A stretch of 64,000 nt of DNA from an uncultured Chitinophaga sp. (lineage in GTDB: Bacteria > Bacteroidota > Bacteroidia > Chitinophagales > Chitinophagaceae). The translations under genes and the position numbers were made by a program. The stretch is taken from NCBI RefSeq assembly GCF_937898475.1, contig NZ_CALEJS010000028.1:1-64000 (forward strand), written 5' to 3'. Position 1 is the first letter of the stretch. Every line of letters begins with the position of its first letter. The notes below the pieces were generated by a model. The model saw nothing but the letters and a program-made list of their open reading frames with translations, ran no database searches and had not been told where the DNA came from. This document shows, piece by piece, positions 18,076 through 26,823 of the stretch.

Positions 18076-19023
18076 TTACGCTTTTCCGTTGAAGCTCTCT
18101 TTAATCTTCTCCAGTAGTTTGCTGGCGATCATCTGTTGCGCCAGCAGGATCATATTCTTGAAAGCGATCCCTTTGGATATGCCGTGTCCGATGATCACCG
18201 GCTGGGAAACACCTAATACCGGTGTGCCGCCGTAGCTTTCGAAATCAAACTGTTCCAGGTAGCTGTCGTTGATGTTTCGTTTCACTGCTATATCGTGGAA
18301 GGACTCTGCCATTTTCAGTATCACGTTCCCTGTAAAGCCTTCGCATACAATCACATCTGCTTTTGTGGAGAAGATGTCCCTACCTTCTACGTTGCCGATA
18401 AAATTGATCTGCGGGTGTTCTTTGAGCAGGGGATACGTAGCCTGGGCCAGGAGGTTGCCTTTGCCTTCCTCTTCGCCAATGTTCAGCAGTCCAACGCTGG
18501 GATTGTTGTGTCCGAGGATATACTGTGCGTAGAGGGAGCCCAGTACGGCAAATTGAACAAGGTTTTCGGGCTTGCAGTCAGCATTGATGCCCACATCCAG
18601 CAACAGGCCATAGGTGCCGTCCTGCCTGGGTACGGGAGTGCTGATAGTGGGCCTTTGCACGCCTTCTATCGCCTTGATGGAATAAAAGGTGCCGACCATC
18701 ATGGCGCCTGTGTTGCCGGCGCTGATGAAGGCGTCTATTTTACCATTCTGTAAAAGGTGAAAGCCGATGGCAATGGAAGATTGCTGTTTTTCTTTCAGCG
18801 CTTTGGTAGGGTGCTCATGCATGCCAATGACCTGGGATGCGTGAACGATGGTATAGGTGGATGGGTCTATCTGCGCATCTGCCAGCAGCGGTTTTACTGC
18901 CTGCTCATCACCGATCAGCACCAGCTGCACATCTTTTGGGGCAGACGCCAGGAATAATTGAACTCCGTTTACAGCTTCCTGGGGAGCAAAATCACCCCCC
19001 ATCATATCAAGCCCAATTCGCAT
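18076..19023 (-). CDS. plsX: Phosphate acyltransferase PlsX
   Basis: A 315-residue PlsX, starting MRIGLDMMGGDFAPQEAVNG. Family marks are the GAMMVGTFYSI segment, GLLNIGEEEGKGN and the glycine-rich VCEGFTGNVILK. It converts acyl-ACP to acyl-phosphate, the first step of phospholipid synthesis through PlsY, at the inner face of the membrane. It is the third gene of the yceD-rpmF-plsX cluster found in many bacteria. A heptad hairpin array lies between rpmF and plsX. Confidence 0.96.
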   Translation of the reverse strand: MRIGLDMMGGDFAPQEAVNGVQLFLASAPKDVQLVLIGDEQAVKPLLADAQIDPSTYTIVHASQVIGMHEHPTKALKEKQQSSIAIGFHLLQNGKIDAFISAGNTGAMMVGTFYSIKAIEGVQRPTISTPVPRQDGTYGLLLDVGINADCKPENLVQFAVLGSLYAQYILGHNNPSVGLLNIGEEEGKGNLLAQATYPLLKEHPQINFIGNVEGRDIFSTKADVIVCEGFTGNVILKMAESFHDIAVKRNINDSYLEQFDFESYGGTPVLGVSQPVIIGHGISKGIAFKNMILLAQQMIASKLLEKIKESFNGKA

Positions 19024-19059
19024 GTAACTTTAATTTGGTCTTAAGGGTAGTATATAGAT

Positions 19060-19139
19060 ACGCTGAATGCCTAATGCTAAACGCCTAACGCTCAAAAATT
19101 GTAGCAAGCGTTCAGCATTTAGCGTTCAGCGTTCAGCGT
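19060..19139. repeat. Inverted pair of ACGCTGA heptad arrays
   Basis: The left arm (19060-19092) is ACGCTGA, ATGCCTA, ATGCTAA, ACGCCTA, ACGCT. The right arm (19107-19139), read in reverse complement, is ACGCTGA, ACGCTGA, ACGCTAA, ATGCTGA, ACGCT. The arms are exactly 33 bases and match at 26 positions; the loop is 14 bases. It sits inside the rpmF-plsX transcript. Confidence 0.8.
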
Positions 19140-19167
19140 AAATCGTCATTTTATGGAAATGACCTGG

Positions 19168-19365
19168 CTATTTAGCGGCGCCGGATTGTTTTTCCAGCAC
19201 AACTTTACCTTTGTAGTATAATTTGTTCTCTACCCAATGAGCGCGATGTCTCAGATGCACTTCGCCGGTTGCAGAATCAGTGCTTAAAGTGTCTGCAACT
19301 GCCTTGTAATGCGTTCTTCTCTTCGCTGATCTTTGCTGAGAATGTCTGCGTTTAGGATTTGGCAT
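19168..19365 (-). CDS. rpmF: 50S ribosomal protein L32
   Basis: A 65-residue bL32, starting MPNPKRRHSQQRSAKRRTH, with the short beta segment EVHLRHRAHWVENKLYYKGK. The zinc-binding Cys of some L32 proteins are absent (the zinc-free form). It lies 31 bases after the DUF177/YceD gene on the same strand, the common arrangement. Confidence 0.96.
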   Translation of the reverse strand: MPNPKRRHSQQRSAKRRTHYKAVADTLSTDSATGEVHLRHRAHWVENKLYYKGKVVLEKQSGAAK

Positions 19366-19396
19366 TGTATTGAATTTTTAATTGTCTCGTTATTAA

Positions 19397-19933
19397 TTAA
19401 TTTTCTCTGAATTTGTCCAGATCTTTCCAGATCGGGTTTTTTTTCTCACCCGCCTGTTGGTTCATCTTGTCCAGCATTTCCAGCACCTTTGGATCACAAC
19501 CGCTTTTGCCATCGGCATTATCCGGGTGTATCTTCTGCATCGGAATGCTCAGGTTGATGAATTCGTATATCCATTCTGCCACATTCAGGTGCGACTCTGT
19601 CTTTGAAATGTAGCTAACTTCCGGATCCTCATCACTTTGCAATTCTTCCGGGTTCTCTACCAGTTTCACCACCTGATCAAAATCGTCCCATAACTGCAAT
19701 TCAAAAGGTGCGCCGCATCTATCGCAAATTACAGTAACAGTGCCACCTATCTCGAATTTCAGCAGAAAAAAGCTGGCTTTTTTATCAAACTGCAGCTTTA
19801 CTGTTGCGTTTGTATTGCTGAAATCCTGCGGACCGTAATTTTCAAAAAAACTATCCGTAATTTGGTACTGAAAGGTATGCACTCCGGGCTTCAGTCCTAC
19901 AAAGGCTATATCAAATTCACGGAGTGGTTTCAT
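19397..19933 (-). CDS. DUF177 / YceD-family protein
   Basis: A 178-residue protein with the YceD signature CDRCGAPFELQLWDDF near residues 95-110, of which CDRC is a probable metal knuckle, and a C-terminal CDPKVLEML. In chloroplasts and bacteria the family is linked to 23S rRNA accumulation and to the L32 neighbourhood; the biochemical role is unclear. It is the first gene of the yceD-rpmF-plsX unit. Two TAnnTTTG boxes (19975-19982 and 20049-20056) lie upstream. Confidence 0.9.
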   Translation of the reverse strand: MKPLREFDIAFVGLKPGVHTFQYQITDSFFENYGPQDFSNTNATVKLQFDKKASFFLLKFEIGGTVTVICDRCGAPFELQLWDDFDQVVKLVENPEELQSDEDPEVSYISKTESHLNVAEWIYEFINLSIPMQKIHPDNADGKSGCDPKVLEMLDKMNQQAGEKKNPIWKDLDKFREN

Positions 19934-19974
19934 CTGTCAATAAATTTTATGTCAATGGTCCGATGGAACTTGCG

Positions 19975-20056
19975 CAAAGTTATTTACTTTTATAAAGAAA
20001 GCACTAAGGCTAGTTTCATACAATTAGTCCTCCACTTTTAGAGGGATGCAAAGGTA
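19975..20056 (-). promoter_or_regulatory. Tandem -7 boxes upstream of yceD-rpmF-plsX
   Basis: On the minus strand there are two perfect TAnnTTTG boxes: TACCTTTG (20049-20056, with TTTT 19 bases upstream) and TAACTTTG (19975-19982). The proximal one would give a leader of about 35 bases. Between them lies a small dyad CCTCTAAAAGTGGAGG. Confidence 0.55.
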
Positions 20057-20065
20057 ACTAAATTA

Positions 20066-20093
20066 TTGTAAATGTAAAAATTTCCTAAATTTG
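20066..20093 (+). promoter_or_regulatory. Promoter of the hybrid kinase gene
   Basis: TTG (20066-20068), 17 bases, TAAATTTG (20086-20093). Spacing is at the short end of the Bacteroidota range. It overlaps the region of the divergent yceD promoter. If used, the transcript carries the 20114-20178 heptad hairpin in its leader. Confidence 0.55.
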
Positions 20094-20113
20094 TTGATTA
20101 CCAATAGAACGTG

Positions 20114-20178
20114 GAACGCTTAACGCTCAATGCTTAACGCTGAAAAAGCGTCTGGCGTTGAGCGTTTAGCATTCAGCA
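20114..20178. repeat. Inverted pair of AACGCTT heptad arrays
   Basis: The left arm has four perfect-phase heptads AACGCTT, AACGCTC, AATGCTT, AACGCTG (20115-20142). The right arm AGCGTCT, GGCGTTG, AGCGTTT, AGCATTC (20147-20174) is made of the complementary word. It is the same word class as at 19060 and 56990. It lies between divergent genes, downstream of the kinase promoter. Confidence 0.75.
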
Positions 20179-20209
20179 TCTGAAAACCCCGTTCCGTGAA
20201 AATACTATC

Positions 20210-22264
20210 ATGAAGGCCAAAGTTAGAATGGGACACCGGAATACGCCATCTGCCAACGCCAATATGCCAATGTCGGATGTGATGGATGTTTTTTCCCTCC
20301 CCCTATCCGTACTGTTGCAAAATTCCAACGCCGGCATCTTCGTGACAGATCCCAAGCATCGGTTCATATGGGCTAACCAGGTGATCGTCAGTGCTTTTGA
20401 TATGGGGCCCGACGCCTGCCGGGTGGTCAACCAACCTTTTGCCACCGTTATAGAGTTTTTCAGGCCCTATGTAAGCGAGCCGGCCGCCTTTGAAGAGAAG
20501 ATGAAAGAGCTGCGCAGGCGGAAAAAGACCTTTTTCGGCTGGCCGATCCTTTTTACAGACGGGCACGTCCGGGAGGTGAGCTATATGCCGCTGCTTGACA
20601 AAGGCCGTTTCAGGGGCGCCATCTGGCAGGTGGTAGACGTCACCAAGCACCGGGCATCCCAACAGGAGCTGGAACGCGCCCGGCAGGAGGCCGAAGAGGC
20701 CCAGCGCGCCCAGAAGGATTTCCTGGCCAATATGAGCCATGAGATCCGCACCCCGCTCAACGCCATCATCGGTATGGCCCACCTGCTGGAAGAAACGCAG
20801 CTGGATGAGCGGCAGGACGAATATGTAAAAACACTGAAGCATACCTCCGGCATCCTCCTGGGGCTCATTACCGATATCCTGGACCTTTCCCGGATAGAGG
20901 CCGGTGAACTGCAGGTGAACCAGCGGGAGTTTAACCTGGGGGAGCTGATACAGTCCCTCAAGCATACTTTTGAGCTTAAAATGGGCCAGCGGCCCGTGAA
21001 AATATCCGCTTCGGTAGATAACCGGCTGGAGCACCTCCTGGTGGGCGATGACCTGCTGCTGAACCAGATACTGATGAACCTCCTGGGAAATGCAGATAAA
21101 TTTACCAGGGAAGGAGAGATCGCCCTCAGCGCAGAGCTGGAAAGCTGGCAGGAAAATACCCTCTGGGTACGCTTCCGGGTGAGTGATACCGGGATCGGTA
21201 TCCGGAAGGATAAACTGGAACTGGTTTTTCAGAATTATAAGCAGGCAGAAAAAGAAATTCGCGAAATTTACGGCGGCACAGGCTTAGGCCTGGCTATTGT
21301 CAAGCAACTGGTGGAGCGGCAGGGAGGCCATATCCTGGTGGAGGAACATCCTGGTTACCGGACCTGCTTTTCATTCAACCTTCCGTTCATTGATACCAAC
21401 AAACCGGCAGTATCAGGAGGCATGCTGAGTAAAAGACGCCGGCAGATCGATTTTGGCGGGGCCAGGGTACTGATCATCGAAGACAACCCTATGAACCTGC
21501 GGTACATTATCAGCCTGCTGGAAAAATACAACATCCATTGCCAGCTGGCCACCAACTCGCCGGATGCCCTGTTCTTCCTGGATTCCCGGCAATTTGAACT
21601 GATACTGATGGATATCCGCATACCGGGAATGGACGGGTTTGAGCTCACAAAAAGGATCAGGGCCGATGAAAAACTACCTAATGTAGCCACCCCTATTGTG
21701 GCCACCACCGCCGTAGCAATGGAGAGCACCGCCACCATGGCCCGGAACATAGGCATTACGGATATACTGACAAAACCATATACGCCGGATCAATTACTGC
21801 AAATCCTTAATAAATACCTGAACGAAGACGAAACTGCGTTACCAATGGAGGAAGAAGAAGACATCAACGGTTACGAGTTCCATGAAGAACTGAATACAAA
21901 GTACCTGCGTGCTTTGTACGAGAATAATATTGCCTATGCGGCCGACCTGTTCGAGATCTTCATTAAAACGATACGGGGCGAAGTACGCAAGCTGGAAAAT
22001 TTTGTTCAACGGAATGACCTCGAAAACCTCAAGATCCAGGTACATAAACTAAAACCTAACTTCGCCATGGTGGGCCTTACCTGGGTCAGCGATAAAATGC
22101 AGGAAATGGAAGATGTGCTGAAAGATGAACAGGAAGCCACCTCCGGCAGGATCAGCTCCCTGTACGACGAGATCGCTGCTGATATGAACCGCTATTTCCC
22201 CATCGTAGAAGAAGAATTCTCCCGGATGCTCCGCTTCATGAAAGAGCAGGGGGTTAAAAGATAG
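20210..22264 (+). CDS. PAS hybrid histidine kinase with REC and Hpt domains
   Basis: A 684-residue soluble hybrid kinase. In order: PAS (about 25-150), coiled coil, HisKA with His177 (MSHEIRTPLNAIIG), HATPase (about 280-395, NQILMNLLGNADKF, DTGIGI, GTGLGLA), REC with VLIIEDNPMN and phospho-Asp468 (LILMDIRIPGMDG), and a C-terminal Hpt with His612 (VHKLKPNFAMVG). A full phosphorelay up to Hpt is in one chain, so the output regulator must be encoded elsewhere. There is no membrane segment and the signal is presumably cytosolic. It ends before a hairpin shared with the convergent kinase-like gene. Confidence 0.93.
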   Translation: MKAKVRMGHRNTPSANANMPMSDVMDVFSLPLSVLLQNSNAGIFVTDPKHRFIWANQVIVSAFDMGPDACRVVNQPFATVIEFFRPYVSEPAAFEEKMKELRRRKKTFFGWPILFTDGHVREVSYMPLLDKGRFRGAIWQVVDVTKHRASQQELERARQEAEEAQRAQKDFLANMSHEIRTPLNAIIGMAHLLEETQLDERQDEYVKTLKHTSGILLGLITDILDLSRIEAGELQVNQREFNLGELIQSLKHTFELKMGQRPVKISASVDNRLEHLLVGDDLLLNQILMNLLGNADKFTREGEIALSAELESWQENTLWVRFRVSDTGIGIRKDKLELVFQNYKQAEKEIREIYGGTGLGLAIVKQLVERQGGHILVEEHPGYRTCFSFNLPFIDTNKPAVSGGMLSKRRRQIDFGGARVLIIEDNPMNLRYIISLLEKYNIHCQLATNSPDALFFLDSRQFELILMDIRIPGMDGFELTKRIRADEKLPNVATPIVATTAVAMESTATMARNIGITDILTKPYTPDQLLQILNKYLNEDETALPMEEEEDINGYEFHEELNTKYLRALYENNIAYAADLFEIFIKTIRGEVRKLENFVQRNDLENLKIQVHKLKPNFAMVGLTWVSDKMQEMEDVLKDEQEATSGRISSLYDEIAADMNRYFPIVEEEFSRMLRFMKEQGVKR

Positions 22265-22332
22265 TGTAAAAGTCTGAGCATTTGAAAATTTGAAGGTGGC
22301 TTAAGTCTCAGGCCACCTTCAAACTTTTACAC
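22264..22332. terminator. Two-part hairpin between convergent genes
   Basis: The outer arms GTGTAAAAG (22264-22272) and CTTTTACAC (22324-22332) and the inner arms TTTGAAGGTGGC (22289-22300) and GCCACCTTCAAA (22312-22323) are both perfect. The loop is 11 bases. TTTGAAAA and TTTGAAGG repeat with period 8. It is a probable bidirectional terminator. Confidence 0.75.
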
Positions 22333-22343
22333 CTTCCAACCTT

Positions 22344-23225
22344 TCAGCTGTTTTCGCGTAATATCTCCCTCACATTATCTATATAGCTTCCTCCGAATAA
22401 CAGTACATGCACCAGCAGCGGGTAGAGCTGGCAGATGCCAATGCGTTGCTGCCAGCCGTTGGCCAGCGGGTAGAGGTGCTGGTAGCTGTAATAAAAGCGG
22501 GTGTCAAAGCCGCCGAAAAGCCGGGTCATGGCCAGGTCCATCTCGCGGTGACCATAATATACGGCGGGATCATAGATGCAGGCCCTGCCGTCTGGTCCTA
22601 CCATGAAGTTGCCGGACCACAGGTCGCCATGGAGCAGGGCGGGCTTCTCTTCCGGGAAGATGGCGGGCAGCCGTTTACAAAGGCCCTCCAGCAGCTGCAG
22701 GTCGGCCTTTTCTATGAGGTGCCTGTCATAAGCCTGCCGTCCCAGGGGCATCAGGCGGTTAAAAGCATAGAACACCGCCCAGCTGCTATAGGGAGTGTTA
22801 TATTGTTTTATGGTACCGATATAGTTTGATTCATTAAAGCCGAAATGCGGTTGTGTATGCTGATGCATTTTGCCGATGGCGGCTGCAAAGCTTTCCCAGA
22901 AATCGATTACGGCGCCTCCCTTCTGCATAAAGGTGGTCACCAGGTATGCCTGCCCGTTCTTTGCACCAAAACAGATAGGCTCGGGCAGGGTAATGGCAGC
23001 TGTTTTACGCAGGGTGGCCAGGCCGTTGAACTCCCTGGCGAACATATCCGGGTAACGGCGTGCATCATTGACTTTCAGGAAAAAAGGACCTTCATTGGTA
23101 CTGAGTTTATAGGTTTTGTTTATATCTCCGCCTTGCACACTTTCTGCGTGATTAATTGTTATTTTCACTCCTAATTGTGTAGTAAGTGTGGCAGACAGCT
23201 CATACAGTAATATGTCATCGGTCAT
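22344..23225 (-). CDS. Fructosamine kinase family protein
   Basis: A 293-residue aminoglycoside-phosphotransferase-fold kinase. The catalytic loop HGDLWSGNFMVGPDG and the metal motif YDPAVYYGHREMDLAM are those of fructosamine-3-kinase / ketoamine kinase (PF03881). It is expected to phosphorylate protein- or amino-acid-bound sugars and so trigger their removal. Start is taken at 23225; ATG at 23234 is also possible. The start is only 15-24 bases from the start of the divergent DUF3810 gene. Confidence 0.9.
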   Translation of the reverse strand: MTDDILLYELSATLTTQLGVKITINHAESVQGGDINKTYKLSTNEGPFFLKVNDARRYPDMFAREFNGLATLRKTAAITLPEPICFGAKNGQAYLVTTFMQKGGAVIDFWESFAAAIGKMHQHTQPHFGFNESNYIGTIKQYNTPYSSWAVFYAFNRLMPLGRQAYDRHLIEKADLQLLEGLCKRLPAIFPEEKPALLHGDLWSGNFMVGPDGRACIYDPAVYYGHREMDLAMTRLFGGFDTRFYYSYQHLYPLANGWQQRIGICQLYPLLVHVLLFGGSYIDNVREILRENS

Positions 23226-23249
23226 CGTTGTCACCGGTTATTGATCATT

Positions 23250-24341
23250 ATGGAACAAAAAGCTACAATTAAAAGGACAGGGATTCGTATAATCATAACA
23301 GTGCTCAGCCTGTTGCTGTTGAATCTGTTATTCGCGGTAAGTGACGGCTTTGCTTCTTTCTACTTTCATAGGTTTTATGTTTCGATAAGTGCTGTCTTCA
23401 GGCGATTAACGGGACTGGTGCCTTTTAGTGTCGGGGACCTAATTTATGCCGCCTGGTTTATAACCGCTATAGTTTTTTTGTTAAAACTATGTTATAAAAT
23501 GATACGGGGGCGCTGGATGGAGGCAGGCGCCCTGTTCCTGAAAGGTGTGGCGGCCCTGCTTTCGGTGTACCTGGTCTTCCTGCTGCTGTGGGGGTACAAC
23601 TACCGCAGACACTCGCTGGCGGCGGATATGGGCCTGGATGTTAAGTCGTACAACACCGGGCAGCTGTATAAACTGGCGGACACCCTGCTGCTGCAGGTGA
23701 ACACCCAGAAAGCTGCCCTGGGCGATACCCTTGGCCTGGTGGCCCCGGATCCAGACAGCGCCATGCTGTTCAGCCGGGTAGAATTTGCCTACAAGCAGGC
23801 CACTACACAATGGCCTTCCCTTCGTTACCGCAGCCCCTGCATTAAATCGTCCCTGTATGGCAAATGGCTGAACTATATGGGGGTAACCGGCTACCTTAAC
23901 CCCTTTACCAATGAGGCCCAGGTAAACACCACCACGCCGCAGTTTATGCAGCCTTTTACCACCTGCCATGAAGTGGCCCATCAGCTGGGTTATGCGCCCG
24001 AGGAGTCTGCCAATTTTGTAGGCTACCTCGTAGCAGATAATACCGGCGATCCCCGTTTCCGTTATGCCGCCAATTTTGAAATGTTCCTGTACAGCACCAG
24101 CCAGCTGTCCCGCCGCGACACTGCCCTGGCCAAAGAGATCTGGAGCCGGGCGGTACCCGGGGTAAAAGCAGACTATAAAGCGATGGTCAATTTCTATAAG
24201 GCTTACCGCGGCCCGCTGGATGATTACTCCGGTATGATATACGATCAGTACCTGAAGGCCAACAAACAGGAAAAAGGTATTTACAGCTATAGTGAAGTGG
24301 TGGGTTGGTTAATGGCGTATTTCCGTTTGAACCAGCCATAA
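23250..24341 (+). CDS. DUF3810 membrane metalloprotease-like protein
   Basis: A 363-residue protein with three N-terminal membrane segments (about 8-30, 55-80 and 90-112) and a C-terminal domain containing HEVAH at 240-244 (CHEVAHQLGYAPEESANF). The downstream Glu is in the right place to be a gluzincin ligand. This is DUF3810. A zinc peptidase activity is inferred from the motif only. ATG 23250 is chosen over the TTG at 23241. It is divergent from the fructosamine-kinase gene and convergent, with a 15-base gap, with arginase. Confidence 0.85.
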   Translation: MEQKATIKRTGIRIIITVLSLLLLNLLFAVSDGFASFYFHRFYVSISAVFRRLTGLVPFSVGDLIYAAWFITAIVFLLKLCYKMIRGRWMEAGALFLKGVAALLSVYLVFLLLWGYNYRRHSLAADMGLDVKSYNTGQLYKLADTLLLQVNTQKAALGDTLGLVAPDPDSAMLFSRVEFAYKQATTQWPSLRYRSPCIKSSLYGKWLNYMGVTGYLNPFTNEAQVNTTTPQFMQPFTTCHEVAHQLGYAPEESANFVGYLVADNTGDPRFRYAANFEMFLYSTSQLSRRDTALAKEIWSRAVPGVKADYKAMVNFYKAYRGPLDDYSGMIYDQYLKANKQEKGIYSYSEVVGWLMAYFRLNQP

Positions 24342-24352
24342 CCGTCAGACGG
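24342..24352. terminator. Small dyad between convergent genes
   Basis: CCGTC-A-GACGG lies in the 15-base gap between the stops of the DUF3810 gene and the arginase gene. It is too short to be confident as a terminator. Confidence 0.3.
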
Positions 24353-24356
24353 CTGT

Positions 24357-25304
24357 TTAGTTCAGCAGCAGCAGGTTCACACTGCGCTGCAGGATGTTGA
24401 ACGCTATTTCTGCCATCAGGTTTTCACGGTCCAGGGTGGGGTTTACTTCCGTGATCTCAAAACAGCAGATCTTGCGGTGCTGCATAAATTTGGCGATCAG
24501 GTCTTCTGCCTCTCTTTCGCGCAGGCCATTGCTTACCGGTGTACCGGTGCCCCGGGATATGGAAGCATCCAGGCTGTCTACATCAAAAGACACATAGATA
24601 TATTCGCAGTCGCTCAGGTACCTGAACACCGAGCGGGAAATATTTTCCGGTCCCTTACGGCGTACTTCCCCAGTGGTGATCACCTTCATACCATACTTCT
24701 TAATGAGATGCTCTTCTTCCTTCTCATAATCCCGCAGAGAAATGAACACAATGTCTTCGGGCAGCACCTTGGGGGCGATCTTACCTATATTTTTCAGTCC
24801 GTTCCAGGCCTTTGCCGTGTTCTCATCCACTTCATGCGCTTTATAATCAAGGTTATCTTCTGCAATAGCCGTGGCCAGGGGCATACCATGCATATTGCCC
24901 GATGGGGTGGTGTAGGGGGTATGCAGGTCCGCATGCGCATCTATCCATATCACGCCCAGTTTAGACTTGGGGTGCGCCATTTTTAACCCCGCAATGGTGG
25001 CGCCGGCGGTACTGTGATCGCCGGATAGTACTACCGGGAACCAGTTGGATTTAACCGTTTCGTATACACTCTTGCTGATACGTTCGTACAGGTTGGTGAT
25101 ACCTTTTATACGTTTGGCAAAGGGCGATTCTATAGGCTCAAATAGCAGCTTGTTTTCCGTTTCGATCACTTCTGAAGGGAAGTGTACAAAGAAATTGCTC
25201 ATGAAGTCCAGCGCCGCGATCTTAATAGCATCAATGCCAAGACTTGCTCCCCGGGTACCGGCTCCTATTTCTGACTTAACTTCTATCAGTTTAATGTTCT
25301 TCAT
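24357..25304 (-). CDS. Arginase-family ureohydrolase (probable arginase)
   Basis: A 315-residue ureohydrolase with all metal-ligand motifs: SGDHST, WIDAHADLHTP and SFDVDSLDAS. It fits Bacteroidota arginase in length and in the C-terminal EITEVNPTLD. The expected reaction is L-arginine to ornithine plus urea with two Mn ions; agmatinase or formimidoylglutamase cannot be excluded. It stands alone. A second, divergent arginase-family gene is at 58666. Confidence 0.88.
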   Translation of the reverse strand: MKNIKLIEVKSEIGAGTRGASLGIDAIKIAALDFMSNFFVHFPSEVIETENKLLFEPIESPFAKRIKGITNLYERISKSVYETVKSNWFPVVLSGDHSTAGATIAGLKMAHPKSKLGVIWIDAHADLHTPYTTPSGNMHGMPLATAIAEDNLDYKAHEVDENTAKAWNGLKNIGKIAPKVLPEDIVFISLRDYEKEEEHLIKKYGMKVITTGEVRRKGPENISRSVFRYLSDCEYIYVSFDVDSLDASISRGTGTPVSNGLREREAEDLIAKFMQHRKICCFEITEVNPTLDRENLMAEIAFNILQRSVNLLLLN

Positions 25305-25542
25305 AACACCAAACTACAGGATTTTTAATTGATCAGCGGGGGCATAGCTTTGTTGGGCTTTACAGCAAGCCCCCTGAAAAACTGAACCAATTCCAATAAG
25401 GATTGATTCTTATAAGAATTTCTTTAACGTTTATCAGGGAATGATGGATAACGTTGAATTCTGTGAGACTGATTTTTTTACATCCGCATTAATGTTTAAT
25501 ATGCGGCTACGGGGCCTTATCCCTTTGTTAAAACACGTTATT

Positions 25543-26682
25543 ATGGATTTTCAACTGACCGAAGAACATTTAATGATACAAAAAGCTGCCCGTGATTTTG
25601 CAGTGAACGAATTGTTACCCGGTGTAATTGAACGCGATGAGCATCAGCAATTTCCTGTAGAACAGATCCGGAAACTGGGAGAACTGGGTTTCCTGGGGAT
25701 GATGGTAGATCCTAAATATGGTGGCGCGGGCCTGGATACTATTTCATATGTACTGGCCATGGAAGAGATATCGAAGATAGATGCCTCCACCTCGGTATGT
25801 ATGAGCGTGAATAATTCGCTGGTATGCTGGGGACTTGAAACCTATGGTTCTGAAGAACAGAAACAGAAATACCTGGTGCCCCTGGCGCAGGGACAGGTAA
25901 TAGGCGCGTTCCTGCTCAGCGAGCCTGAAGCGGGTTCAGACGCTACCTCCCAGCGCACCACGGCAGAGGATAAAGGCGACTATTACCTGCTGAACGGCAC
26001 CAAGAACTGGATCACCAACGGGAATTCAGCCAGCACCTACCTGGTGATTGCCCAAACCCATCCTGAAAAGGGCAGTAAAGGTATCAACGCGTTTATTGTT
26101 GAGAAAAGCTGGGCCGGTGTAACCATTGGCGCCAAAGAGAATAAGCTGGGCATCCGCGGCAGCGATACCCACAGTATTATGTTCCAGGATGTAAAAGTGC
26201 CAAAGGAGAACCGTATAGGCGAAGACGGCTTTGGTTTTAAGTTCGCCATGAAAACACTGGCCGGCGGCCGCATCGGCATCGCCTCCCAGGCGCTGGGTAT
26301 TGCCAGCGGCGCTTATGAACTGGCCCTGAAATATTCAAAGGAAAGAAAAGCTTTTGGTAAAGAGATCAGCCAGCACCAGGCCATCCAGTTCAAGCTGGCC
26401 GATATGGCTACCCGGATAGAAGCCGCCCGCCTGCTGTGCCTGAAAGCCGCCTGGGAAAAAGACCAGCACCTGGACTATACGCTGAGCGGCTCTATGGCAA
26501 AGGTATTCGCCTCCGAAACGGCCATGTGGGTCACTACAGAAGCCGTACAGGTACATGGCGGTTACGGCTATGTGAAAGAATACCATGTTGAACGCCTGAT
26601 GCGTGATGCCAAGATCACCCAGATCTATGAAGGCACTTCCGAAGTACAGCGTATTGTTATCAGCAGGACGATATTGGGCTAG
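25543..26682 (+). CDS. Acyl-CoA dehydrogenase
   Basis: A 379-residue flavoprotein starting MDFQLTEEHLMIQKAARDFA. The FAD/substrate segment FLLSEPEAGSDA, the KNWITNG block and the C-terminal catalytic base motif IYEGTSEVQRIVISR are those of short/branched-chain acyl-CoA dehydrogenases (butyryl-CoA type). It oxidises acyl-CoA to 2-enoyl-CoA, passing electrons to ETF. The frame is open for 34 more codons upstream, but the chosen ATG gives the normal family N-terminus. A hairpin directly at the stop may end transcription. Confidence 0.94.
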   Translation: MDFQLTEEHLMIQKAARDFAVNELLPGVIERDEHQQFPVEQIRKLGELGFLGMMVDPKYGGAGLDTISYVLAMEEISKIDASTSVCMSVNNSLVCWGLETYGSEEQKQKYLVPLAQGQVIGAFLLSEPEAGSDATSQRTTAEDKGDYYLLNGTKNWITNGNSASTYLVIAQTHPEKGSKGINAFIVEKSWAGVTIGAKENKLGIRGSDTHSIMFQDVKVPKENRIGEDGFGFKFAMKTLAGGRIGIASQALGIASGAYELALKYSKERKAFGKEISQHQAIQFKLADMATRIEAARLLCLKAAWEKDQHLDYTLSGSMAKVFASETAMWVTTEAVQVHGGYGYVKEYHVERLMRDAKITQIYEGTSEVQRIVISRTILG

Positions 26683-26751
26683 CCGCCAGCGGCGGCTGGC
26701 AGCCATCGGCTATTGGCTTTAGCTTTTAGCCGTGGCCTGTCAGCTATAAGT
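26681..26751. repeat. Hairpin and GGCTATT-type heptad array after the dehydrogenase
   Basis: AGCCGCC-AGC-GGCGGCT (26681-26697) overlaps the stop codon and is a strong GC hairpin. It is followed by degenerate heptads such as GGCTATT, GGCTTTA, GCTTTTA and GCCGTGG. It probably marks the 3' end of the acyl-CoA dehydrogenase mRNA. Confidence 0.5.
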
Positions 26752-26810
26752 CATTAACTATTATTTGGTAAGTAAAAGTGTTGCTGGTAGCTGGCAGCTC
26801 TCCTATTCCC

Positions 26811-26818
26811 TATCTTTG
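26811..26818 (+). promoter_or_regulatory. -7 box 5 bases before the YggS start
   Basis: Perfect TATCTTTG followed by CCCCC and then the ATG at 26824. By the usual distance, transcription would begin at or beside the A of ATG, so a leaderless mRNA is likely. Confidence 0.55.
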
Positions 26819-26823
26819 CCCCC

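Noticed and set aside
19060..20178. Heptad arrays as a CRISPR
   Set aside because: Units are 7 bases without spacers, with inverted arms and no cas genes nearby.
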